Positions 6,825 through 13,535 of a stretch of 52,959 bases of DNA are shown piece by piece. A program made the translations under genes and the position numbers. The notes below the pieces were generated by a model. It ran no database searches, was not told where the DNA came from, and worked only from the letters and a program-made list of their open reading frames with translations. The stretch is from an uncultured Oscillospiraceae bacterium (GTDB taxonomy: Bacteria; Bacillota; Clostridia; Oscillospirales; Oscillospiraceae): assembly GCA_902497145.1 (NCBI GenBank), contig CABVDR010000011.1:1-52959 (forward strand). Direction: 5' to 3'. Each line of letters starts with the position of its first letter. The first letter of the stretch is position 1.

Positions 6825-8425
6825 GGCAGCGCAAGGACGGCCGCTGGGAAGGCCGGGCTGTGGTGGGCTATGACGACAAGGGCCTTCCCAAAACGAAAAA
6901 TGTGCTGGCCAAGACCAAGCACGAGTGCCAGGAAAAGCTGACCAAGCTGATGGAAACAGTGGGCAGCGCCAAGTCAGAGAAGATCTGCGCCGATATGCCC
7001 TTCGGGGAGTGGATGGACTTCTGGTATCAGACCTACATCAAGTCCGGCCTCCGCCCCGCCACGCAGAACACTTATGAGAGTACCATCTATCAGCATATTA
7101 TCCCACAACTGGGTAAGATCCCACTGTGCCAACTGAGTCAAAAGGATCTCCAACAGTTCTACGCCCACCTGAAAAAAGAGGGGCGGCTTGTCCGCACCGA
7201 ACAATATGGGAAGGGGCTGTCCGATCGGATGGTGCGGATGTGTCACGCCAAATGCCGAGCGGCACTGGACCAGGCGGTGCAGGAGAACCTGATCCGAACC
7301 AACCCGGCCGTGGGCTGTAAGCTACCACCCAAGCGTAGCCGGGAGATGCAAGTGCTGTCACGCCAGGAACTCCAGCGATTTCTCATTCAGGCCAAGGCGG
7401 ATGGCTACTTCGAACTTTTCCTGCTGGATTTATCCACGGGACTACGCCGGGGCGAACTGCTGGCCCTCCAGTGGTCAGACCTGGATCTGGATGCCGGAAC
7501 CCTGTCTGTGACCAAACAGGTCTACGAGGTAAATGGAAAGATGCAGCTGAGTGTCCCAAAGACAAAAGCCTCTATCCGCAAGCTGGTGCTGCCGCCCGCC
7601 GTGGTGGAAGTGTTCCGGGAGTACCGAAAGACGGCAAAGTCCCGGTGGTTGTTCCCCTCGCCCATCAAGGAGGATGAACCAATCAAACCTGGCTCCATGC
7701 TCCGGCGGCTCCATATCATTCTGGAGCGGGCCGGGTGCAAACAAATTAGATTTCACGATCTGCGCCACACCTTCGCCACCATGGCCCTGGAGAACGGTAT
7801 GGACATCAAGACCCTCTCCGCCATGCTGGGCCACGTGTCGGCGGCGACAACGCTGGATATTTATACGCACATCACTGGCGATATGCTCAGCGAAGCCGCC
7901 GCCAAAATTGATCGGGGACTGGGCAATGAAGTGGCGGAGGACTCTTCTGAGACAAATCCGCTCACTGACTTCCAGCCGGTCATGCGGCGCACACGCAAGC
8001 CGGGAACCGGCTGCATTACAGAGATCAACGACCACCTCTTCGAGGGCCGCTACTCACCCACCTGGCCAGACGGTACCAAGCACTCCAAATGCGTTTACGC
8101 CCATACCCGTGAAGAGTGCGAGGAGAAGCTGAAGGTGCTCATCCAGCAGCTGAACGCCGAGCGGAAGGCCATCCAGGACCAGCTGCGAGGGATCCCTTCG
8201 CCTGAGAAACTCACCAAGAAGCAACGGCAGATCTGGGAGTACATGAGGCTCTGCCCCGATGAGACGAATTACAGCACTATTGCCAAAGGGGCCAAGGTGA
8301 CACGGCACACAGTGGCCAAGCACTTTGAGATGATCCAAAAGATGTTGGGCATCCAGAAAACCGCTCCCATCCTCTGCTCGAGTGCCAGACCGTCCCGCTT
8401 ATGGTATGATGACCCTATCAAGTGA
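6788..8425 (+). CDS. Tyrosine recombinase with duplicated arm-binding domain and C-terminal HTH
   Basis: A 545-residue recombinase starting inside the previous gene with its own GGAGAGGAG site. Residues 8-52 are an AP2-like arm-binding domain, about 70-165 the core-binding domain, and 185-375 the catalytic domain with R220, H323, R326, H349 and Y359. Unlike the first copy it continues 170 residues. Residues 406-448 (GTGCITEINDHLFEGRYSPTW, AHTREECEEKL) repeat the layout of its own N-terminal arm-binding domain, and 474-520 form a helix-turn-helix (YSTIAKGAKVTRHTVAKHF). The extra DNA-binding parts may bridge att arms or control directionality. Activity is expected from intact residues; division of labour with the first integrase is unknown. 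Confidence 0.9.
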   Translation: MARKRKSGTGTIRQRKDGRWEGRAVVGYDDKGLPKTKNVLAKTKHECQEKLTKLMETVGSAKSEKICADMPFGEWMDFWYQTYIKSGLRPATQNTYESTIYQHIIPQLGKIPLCQLSQKDLQQFYAHLKKEGRLVRTEQYGKGLSDRMVRMCHAKCRAALDQAVQENLIRTNPAVGCKLPPKRSREMQVLSRQELQRFLIQAKADGYFELFLLDLSTGLRRGELLALQWSDLDLDAGTLSVTKQVYEVNGKMQLSVPKTKASIRKLVLPPAVVEVFREYRKTAKSRWLFPSPIKEDEPIKPGSMLRRLHIILERAGCKQIRFHDLRHTFATMALENGMDIKTLSAMLGHVSAATTLDIYTHITGDMLSEAAAKIDRGLGNEVAEDSSETNPLTDFQPVMRRTRKPGTGCITEINDHLFEGRYSPTWPDGTKHSKCVYAHTREECEEKLKVLIQQLNAERKAIQDQLRGIPSPEKLTKKQRQIWEYMRLCPDETNYSTIAKGAKVTRHTVAKHFEMIQKMLGIQKTAPILCSSARPSRLWYDDPIK

Positions 8426-8437
8426 GGGGGTGTCGTC

Positions 8438-8527
8438 ATGCCCCTGCATATCGTTCGAAATGATATTACTACCATGAGGGTGGACTCCATCGTCAACTCT
8501 GCTAAGGAGAGTCTGCTGGGCGGTTGA
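8438..8527 (+). pseudogene. Macro-domain protein gene, truncated to its N-terminus
   Basis: The ORF of 29 codons starts at ATG 8438 behind GAGGGGG and reads MPLHIVRNDITT, then VDSIVNSAKESLLGG, then stops. This is the N-terminal strand and the start of the ADP-ribose-binding loop of macro-domain deacetylases (usual form VDAIVNAANESLLGGGGVDG). The frame ends exactly where the glycine-rich loop should continue, so the gene is broken there; no continuation is visible downstream. It probably marks a deletion or insertion junction at the element's right side. Confidence 0.65.
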
Positions 8528-8608
8528 CCACATGCAGGATATAATACCCCTGAAAACGGATCTGTCGCCCTTTACATCCGGCCATACTCACATGACGTTG
8601 CTGAAAAA

Positions 8609-8713
8609 GCGGCAACCGGATTCTCCGGCTGCCGCCCTGGATAAATTTTGATCTATCCGTACCCCAAATGGAGTTCACACAGAATTGGGGATTGCCCCGA
8701 TAAGTGGGGCAAT
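8609..8713. other. Intergenic stretch 8528-8764 with two hairpins
   Basis: No gene is seen between 8528 and 8764. GCGGCA-CCGGA at 8609-8620 pairs with TCCGG-TGCCGC at 8624-8635 with one mismatch. ATTGCCCC 8691-8698 pairs with GGGGCAAT 8706-8713 around a 7-base loop. The second may end transcription from the left (AAGATTTT follows) or from the ATPase operon on the right. The junction between the mobile element and the AT-rich module lies here. Confidence 0.4.
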
Positions 8714-8764
8714 AAGATTTTCATCTATAGCCTTTCTTGTTGGGAACCGTGTTTCTGTACACTA

Positions 8765-11386
8765 TTATGATTTCAATGTGAGTGCCAAGACTTTCGGACG
8801 GGCTCCTTTACCATACTTGAATCCCAACGCATGACGAATGATTTCTGGTAAATAGAATTTATCACCGTCTCTCTTCAAAAATCCTTCTTGAATCATAGAA
8901 CGTTCTGCATCGCTGCTTAACTCAGCATATTCAGGCAACAACGGCAATGTCTTGTGTTCCTCCGGTAGGTTTTGAAGCTTTTCAAAAATCGGTCTGAGTA
9001 CTGCGTACTCCTGCTTTACTTCATCGACCTTTTCTGTTGAACAAGTGGAAACTGCCGCTCTGATTTCAGCAGGCATGATAAGACGATCAAGGTAAGCCGG
9101 TTTCTTCTGGGGTTCAGAAGCATATTTCAAAAAACGGATAATATCTCTTGCTTGCAGCTGCCCATTGAAATCCGATAACGCAGCCAGGATCCACCTGGAC
9201 GAGTATGCTTCGTTCGATGAGGTCTTTCCAAGCTTTGTTCCCCACAACTGTACAAGCGCATCATCGATTACACTTTGCGATGCCTGGTCAATATTGTCTA
9301 AGTTTTCATAGAATTTGGGATCTGCTTTGGACACCAGCCAGACCACCAGCCGTAGTGCATCATTAGAGGACCACTTCAGTTCCGCTTGCCCATTGGCCTG
9401 GGTAAATTGCCTGAAATTCACTTCAATAGCCGACTGTGCCATATCCCGCCGCACAAATACGATAATCCCAATGTGGGGGTATTTTGCAATCAGTTGTGCA
9501 ACAATATCCTGACATAGAACTTTGACTGCTGCCTGCTCATTTTTGTCCTCAGAAATGTTAGTCAAGATATCTTCCAGGCCGTCAATGAGGAAAACTACCT
9601 TATGATTCTTTGATTCCAGTTCCCGGTTAACTTCGTGCAAAGTAGAACAGTGAGGGTATATGGAGCTGGCGAGCAAGGACTCCCAAAAAGAAAACCAGTC
9701 AGAGATCTTAGATTTTTCACGCTCTATTTTATTGGCATTATCTAAATAGATACCCTCATTGATGCTACAACCAGGGAGCTGCTTCTTTATATTGTTTATA
9801 CATAATTGGAAGGTCTTTGTAACTTGTTGCGAATTTTTGGAGGCAACTACTGGGAAAAAGAAGCCGGCAGCAGAAGTGTCCGCAGCCTCCCCTATACTTT
9901 TGCAAAAGGCAGTCCACTCCAGCGATTCACACATTTTCCGATAAAGGAAAGTCTTTCCCGAACCTTTTGCCCCCATTACGACAGTAGCTGGAATGGAATC
10001 ATTAAATTTTCTGGAAAGATATTTCAGAGAGGATGTCATAAGAACATCGAAATCCGCATTGCTCTCCGCAGTCAGCTGAGAAGATGCCAACTCATGGATT
10101 TTTTTCAGGGTATCTTCTCTGCTCGCAGTACTGATGCTGAGTGTTTTGGGCGTATTGTCTTCTTTATAACTCTGCCGGATCAGCTCCTCCAGTTTTAGGT
10201 AGAGTCCACGCCCAGTCAGACTTTTGAAAATTTGCTGTATTGAAGTTAAGTGGATTAGCTCACTTGCAAACGGCAATTCTGTTACCACATTGTCTGTGAA
10301 CCGGGGAATTTCGCCATCAGACCCATCCTGTTCGTAGCACTGGAGCAATTCAGAGAGGATGTTATTCTTTTCATTCTCCGGCAGTGCATCCGGTATCATG
10401 TTTAAGAAAATTTCAGGTAGTACTGTGTTTTCTGTGATGGGGAGGCCTTTGAGCAAGTATTTCAAAAGAAACTGTGTGCCTTTAATGGATTGTGTCGAGG
10501 TGGATGTAACAAAATACTTTTTTACCCGGGGATCCAGCAGGAGTGTAGAGGAATATTCGCTGATCCCGGCACGGAGATCCACCAGAGCGGCATATAGACC
10601 AAGGCGTTCGCAAATTTTCGAAAAAACTGTGGCAAGAATATACTCTTTTCCCTTACTGCTTACAATGCTTTCTGGGGTTGCGTACAAATCGACCAACTGT
10701 TCCTCATAGCGATAAGTGGGGAGAAAAATGTGTTCAATTTTTCTGGAACTGGTCTCAATAGTTATGGTGGACAATTTCAACTTTGAACAGGCCCAATCCA
10801 CAATTTCATTTACATCTCTGTTATCCTGAATAAGGGTTAGCAGGTCCAGATAGCTGAATGTGTCCTCCAGAGTATTTTGGTGGAGCCAAGTCATGCCGGG
10901 GGCCTCAATGTCAGAGTCCACGATTAGCAAACGATTGGAGGATTCGCTCTCCATAACAGCCGACCAGGCCTTGGCAAAGGCCATCAGAGACAATGTCCGT
11001 CCAACACCGCCTTTATAAGAGTGAAAAGCAATGACGGGGTGGCTCAGTGCCTCCGGAGCCTGGACCGGGTAGGCCGAAGGCTGGTACAGAACATTTGAAA
11101 AAAGCGGCAATACTTTTTTGGAGTGCGGTGTGCCATCATCTTCTTGAACCTCAAGTGGAATCGCTTGGTTCCCAATATCCAACTTGATTTTATTTTCTGC
11201 CATGTCATAGTTGGAACCAAATAGAGACTGAAGGACATCTCCTACTCTATCATGGGCATCTGGCTTTGCGTACACAGTTATGTCAGTGGGATAGATATCG
11301 ATTGAGACAATAGTATTTTCCCAAGAAGTGCGATTTAATAAAAATTGCCGATCAACATCTTTCCAGGTGTAAAACTTCATCTTCAT
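8765..11386 (-). CDS. KGGVGR-variant ParA-like / STAND-like dual P-loop ATPase
   Basis: A protein of about 873 residues with two nucleotide-binding domains and no membrane segments. Residues 118-330 form a MinD/ParA-like domain with a deviant Walker A (SYKGGVGRTLSL, 123-134) in which Arg replaces the lysine before Thr, and VDSDIEAPG at 156-164. Residues 465-700 form a second P-loop domain with GAKGSGKT (472-479), Walker B KVVFLIDGLEDI (596-607) and an arginine-bearing strand (IVFVRRDM). The first 115 residues and last 150 are unassigned. It overlaps the upstream HEPN-like gene by four bases (ATGA); a start at 11380 has better ribosome-site spacing. Families with this KGGVGR variant occur in accessory regions; a sensor or switch role in a defence module is inferred. 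The DNA is AT-richer than the surroundings, suggesting transfer. Confidence 0.85.
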   Translation of the reverse strand: MKMKFYTWKDVDRQFLLNRTSWENTIVSIDIYPTDITVYAKPDAHDRVGDVLQSLFGSNYDMAENKIKLDIGNQAIPLEVQEDDGTPHSKKVLPLFSNVLYQPSAYPVQAPEALSHPVIAFHSYKGGVGRTLSLMAFAKAWSAVMESESSNRLLIVDSDIEAPGMTWLHQNTLEDTFSYLDLLTLIQDNRDVNEIVDWACSKLKLSTITIETSSRKIEHIFLPTYRYEEQLVDLYATPESIVSSKGKEYILATVFSKICERLGLYAALVDLRAGISEYSSTLLLDPRVKKYFVTSTSTQSIKGTQFLLKYLLKGLPITENTVLPEIFLNMIPDALPENEKNNILSELLQCYEQDGSDGEIPRFTDNVVTELPFASELIHLTSIQQIFKSLTGRGLYLKLEELIRQSYKEDNTPKTLSISTASREDTLKKIHELASSQLTAESNADFDVLMTSSLKYLSRKFNDSIPATVVMGAKGSGKTFLYRKMCESLEWTAFCKSIGEAADTSAAGFFFPVVASKNSQQVTKTFQLCINNIKKQLPGCSINEGIYLDNANKIEREKSKISDWFSFWESLLASSIYPHCSTLHEVNRELESKNHKVVFLIDGLEDILTNISEDKNEQAAVKVLCQDIVAQLIAKYPHIGIIVFVRRDMAQSAIEVNFRQFTQANGQAELKWSSNDALRLVVWLVSKADPKFYENLDNIDQASQSVIDDALVQLWGTKLGKTSSNEAYSSRWILAALSDFNGQLQARDIIRFLKYASEPQKKPAYLDRLIMPAEIRAAVSTCSTEKVDEVKQEYAVLRPIFEKLQNLPEEHKTLPLLPEYAELSSDAERSMIQEGFLKRDGDKFYLPEIIRHALGFKYGKGARPKVLALTLKS

Positions 11387-11808
11387 ACACCCTCCTCGAT
11401 CCACTTGGCGATTTCCTCAAGTGTATTATCAAATTGGTGGACAGCGGATATATATCGTTCATCTGAGGGAATGCAATATCTGCAGAATTGGTGATATTCT
11501 TCCGGATGGACAGGATGTCCATATTTTGTCTCTATAGGTGGAAATGTATACACACCTGCTTTGTTCAGTCGTTTTAGTAGCCTACGCAGGTCATGGGAAC
11601 GAAGATCGTTTTGTATGTCATCCTGTGCATCAGTGGTTTTATTCAGCCGCTCTTTTTTCATGACCTCATATTTTAGACCGCATTCCACACAGTACACCAG
11701 GATGAGGCGCTTGCTTGGGTCACTGCCAGTAGCCTGCCAATTGGAAAATGCATGGTAATGTTTTTTGAATGCGTTCTTATAATCACGCTGATCCGCTTGA
11801 AGACGCAT
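11383..11808 (-). CDS. HEPN-like protein (141 aa), partner of the dual ATPase
   Basis: A 141-residue helical protein. ATG 11808 has GGAG six bases upstream; an in-frame GTG at 11820 does not. The helix pair LILVYCVECGLKYEVM and SHDLRRLLKRL matches the HEPN pattern (a helix with ALKALL-like core, then HDL..L). Near the C-terminus R118 and H124 (ERYISAVHQF) have the R-x5-H spacing compatible with the HEPN RNase motif R-x4-6-H. HEPN proteins act as RNases or as partners in toxin-antitoxin and defence systems. It is the first gene of the operon and its stop overlaps the ATPase start. The HEPN call is by pattern and not certain; catalytic activity is inferred. Confidence 0.6.
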   Translation of the reverse strand: MRLQADQRDYKNAFKKHYHAFSNWQATGSDPSKRLILVYCVECGLKYEVMKKERLNKTTDAQDDIQNDLRSHDLRRLLKRLNKAGVYTFPPIETKYGHPVHPEEYHQFCRYCIPSDERYISAVHQFDNTLEEIAKWIEEGV

Positions 11809-11875
11809 GTGACACTCCACCTTAAAGTTAAAGCATAGAAAAAATTATGAAAATGATTAGAAAAGGCCTATGGAA

Positions 11876-11904
11876 ATTATAGCCGTTTATTAGGAAAAAG
11901 ACAA
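11876..11904 (-). promoter_or_regulatory. Promoter of the HEPN-ATPase operon
   Basis: On the minus strand TTGTCT (11904-11899) and a perfect TATAAT (11881-11876) are 17 bases apart, about 70 bases upstream of the HEPN-like start. The divergent XRE gene begins 48 bases further on, so its product may bind here. Confidence 0.7.
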
Positions 11905-11951
11905 TCCCAATTTACGACGCATGAATGCATGGGTATACTTTGATAAGCAGT

Positions 11952-12173
11952 ATGTTATTTCAACGACTGAGAGATTTGCGGGAGGACAGGGACCTGCGGC
12001 AGGAGGATGTGGCGGAAATTTTAGGAATCAGCCAGACGGTGTATTCCCGCTACGAGCGTGGGTTCCAGACCATTCCGGTGATCCATCTTCTAAAATTGGC
12101 GGACTACTACAAGGTGTCCACCGATTATATCCTGGGGCGGACCAACAACAGCAAGCCATATGATGCGAAATAG
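11952..12173 (+). CDS. XRE-family transcriptional regulator (73 aa)
   Basis: A 73-residue protein made up of one Cro/C1-type helix-turn-helix: LRDLREDRDLRQEDVAEILGISQ and YSRYERGFQTIP, then LADYYKVSTDYILGR. The first ATG of the frame is 11925, but the domain begins properly at ATG 11952. Neither start has a ribosome site. TATACT lies at 11933-11938, so a leaderless or near-leaderless transcript starting close to 11952 is possible. It is divergent from the HEPN-ATPase operon and could repress it; equally it may be an unrelated chromosomal gene next to the tRNA. Confidence 0.8.
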   Translation: MLFQRLRDLREDRDLRQEDVAEILGISQTVYSRYERGFQTIPVIHLLKLADYYKVSTDYILGRTNNSKPYDAK

Positions 12174-12206
12174 AGCATTTCAGCAAAAAAGTTTGATAAG
12201 AAGAAG

Positions 12207-12231
12207 AAAAACCGCCTAAAAGGCGGTTTTT
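12207..12231. terminator. Bidirectional intrinsic terminator
   Basis: AAAAACCGCCT 12207-12217 and AGGCGGTTTTT 12221-12231 form an 11-bp stem with a 3-base loop. Because A and T runs flank the GC core on both sides it can end the XRE gene from the left and the tRNA from the right. Confidence 0.85.
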
Positions 12232-12241
12232 CTGGCCAAAA

Positions 12242-12317
12242 TGGTCCGAGTGGGGAGACTCGAACTCCCGGCATCTTGCTCCCAAAGCAAGCGCGCTACC
12301 AACTGCGCTACACCCGG
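12242..12317 (-). tRNA. tRNA-Pro (anticodon UGG)
   Basis: The minus strand folds into a full cloverleaf: acceptor CCGGGTG pairs with CACTCGG, D arm GCGCAGTTGGTAGCGC, anticodon stem CTTGC/GCAAG with loop TTTGGGA (anticodon TGG), T arm GGGAG-TTCGAGT-CTCCC, and an encoded CCA end at 12242-12244. Length is 76 bases. It decodes CCN proline codons. A partial second copy lies 180 bases upstream on the same strand. Confidence 0.95.
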
Positions 12318-12460
12318 ATATGAAATTTTCCAATTGTGGTCAAACATGTGGTCAACGCCGATTTTTGACCAGTTACCGGCGAGGTGGAAAGTGCTGTCAG
12401 CCCAACTGTCCCAAGGCTTTCCGGGTTTTCCGAGGGCTACGGCCCGAACCTGGGCCTCAC

Positions 12461-12500
12461 GCTCCCAAAGCAGGCGCGCTACCAACTGCGCTACACCCGG
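12461..12500 (-). pseudogene. Partial tRNA-Pro copy (5' half)
   Basis: Bases 12461-12504 repeat 12278-12321 over 44 bases with one mismatch, covering the acceptor 5' strand, D arm and anticodon loop with the same TGG anticodon. Beyond the anticodon loop the sequence diverges: the anticodon stem is broken (CCTGC against GCGTG), the T arm does not fold to the normal 5+7 form, and no CCA is encoded. It is therefore a tRNA fragment, perhaps the scar of a duplication or of an excised integrative element. Confidence 0.75.
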
Positions 12501-12558
12501 ATATAGAATTACAGAATAAGGGACCGGACTGGAACCTCTCAACTGACCAAGCTATAAT

Positions 12559-12587
12559 AGTATAGTATATTTTTAAAAAGATTGCAA
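12559..12587 (-). promoter_or_regulatory. Promoter toward the tRNA-Pro region
   Basis: On the minus strand TTGCAA (12587-12582) and TATACT (12564-12559) are 17 bases apart. It faces the partial tRNA copy and the intact tRNA-Pro beyond it. Confidence 0.55.
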
Positions 12588-12610
12588 GTATTGTTTGAGT
12601 ATGATAAGAT
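12582..12610 (+). promoter_or_regulatory. Promoter of trmB, sharing its -35 with the opposite promoter
   Basis: TTGCAA 12582-12587 and TAAGAT 12605-12610 are 17 bases apart, 30 bases before the trmB start. TTGCAA is its own reverse complement and also serves the minus-strand promoter. Confidence 0.55.
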
Positions 12611-12640
12611 ATTTCAGAAAAATTGTGAGGTGAGCATGGG

Positions 12641-13381
12641 ATGCGAATGAGAAAGAAACCCAATCTAATCCCCCGAATGGAGCGTTGTTCCAGATTTTTA
12701 ATCACAGATCCTGCGAGTCTGCGGGGAAATTGGCGGGAACTGATGCCGGAGGCCCGGCAGGTCTGGCTGGAACTGGGATGCGGCAAAGGTCGCTTTACCG
12801 CAGAGATGGCCCAGCATAATGCGGATGTTTTATATATTGCAGTGGAGCGTGTGCCGGATGCCATGGTAATAGCCATGGAGCGCTGTGCGGCAAAGGATCT
12901 GACCAACGTATTTTTTGTAAACGGCGATGCAGCCCGGCTCCGGGACTACTTTGCACCGGGAGAAGTAGACCGGCTGTTTATTAACTTCTGTGATCCCTGG
13001 CCTTCCAATCACCATGCCCGGCGCCGTTTGACCCATAAGAACTTCTTGGTTTTGTACCGTGGTGTACTAAAGGATGGGGGAGAGATCCACTTTAAGACAG
13101 ACAACAGAGACTTATTTGAATACTCTCTGTTCCAGTTCCCCAAGGCAGGATATACGCTGTCCGAGGTGACCCGGGACCTGCATGCCAATGGAGTGCAGGG
13201 AGTCATGACCGACTATGAGGAGAAATTCCATAATTTGGGTACTCCTATCAATCGCTGCGTGGGAACCAAGGAGCACTTGGAAGAGGAGCCGGAGTTTATT
13301 CCTATCGCCGGGCCTATGAATCGACCGGAGAAAAAAGATGCGGAAGAGGTGCCAGAACAGGAGCACAGCGAGAACGAATAA
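12641..13381 (+). CDS. trmB: tRNA (guanine-N7-)-methyltransferase TrmB
   Basis: A 246-residue Rossmann-fold methyltransferase that makes m7G46 in tRNA using S-adenosylmethionine. Motif I is WLELGCGKGRF near residues 42-52, and the family signature FCDPWPSNHHARRRL lies near residue 115, followed by the catalytic-region motif FKTDNRDLFEY and TDYEEKF. The C-terminal 30 residues are an acidic tail. GAGGTGAG precedes ATG 12641; the ATG at 12636 leads straight to a stop. It is a single gene between its own promoter and a strong terminator. Confidence 0.95.
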   Translation: MRMRKKPNLIPRMERCSRFLITDPASLRGNWRELMPEARQVWLELGCGKGRFTAEMAQHNADVLYIAVERVPDAMVIAMERCAAKDLTNVFFVNGDAARLRDYFAPGEVDRLFINFCDPWPSNHHARRRLTHKNFLVLYRGVLKDGGEIHFKTDNRDLFEYSLFQFPKAGYTLSEVTRDLHANGVQGVMTDYEEKFHNLGTPINRCVGTKEHLEEEPEFIPIAGPMNRPEKKDAEEVPEQEHSENE

Positions 13382-13417
13382 ACTGTTAAAGATAAAACAG
13401 TAAAATACCAGATCATC

Positions 13418-13454
13418 AATATCCGGAGAGATAGATTCTCTCCGGATATTTTTT
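13418..13454 (+). terminator. Intrinsic terminator of trmB
   Basis: A perfect 13-bp stem (13418-13430 with 13438-13450) around a 7-base loop, core ATCCGGAGAG, followed by a T-run to 13454. Confidence 0.9.
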
Positions 13455-13462
13455 CCGAAGAA

Positions 13463-13517
13463 TTGACAAGTGGGCAGGGAACGATATAATTGATATATCA
13501 ATAATTGATATATCAAT
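13463..13517 (+). promoter_or_regulatory. Promoter and twin operator of the MarR-ABC operon
   Basis: TTGACA 13463-13468 and TATAAT 13485-13490 are 16 bases apart. From the end of the -10 onward there are two identical perfect palindromes, ATTGATATATCAAT at 13489-13502 and 13504-13517, 15 bases centre to centre. They fit MarR-family operators; binding by the MarR protein encoded just downstream would cover the -10 and transcription start. Confidence 0.8.
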
Positions 13518-13535
13518 GAAATGGAGGCGGCAAGC

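Noticed and set aside
5622..8425. Using tRNA-Pro as the attachment site of the mobilizable element
   Set aside because: The AT-rich HEPN-ATPase module separates the integrases from the tRNA by 3.8 kb, and no matching repeat was seen next to the integrase end.
12216..12542. ORFs spanning the tRNA-Pro and its partial copy
   Set aside because: Their similarity to each other reflects the tRNA repeat read as protein; no ribosome sites.
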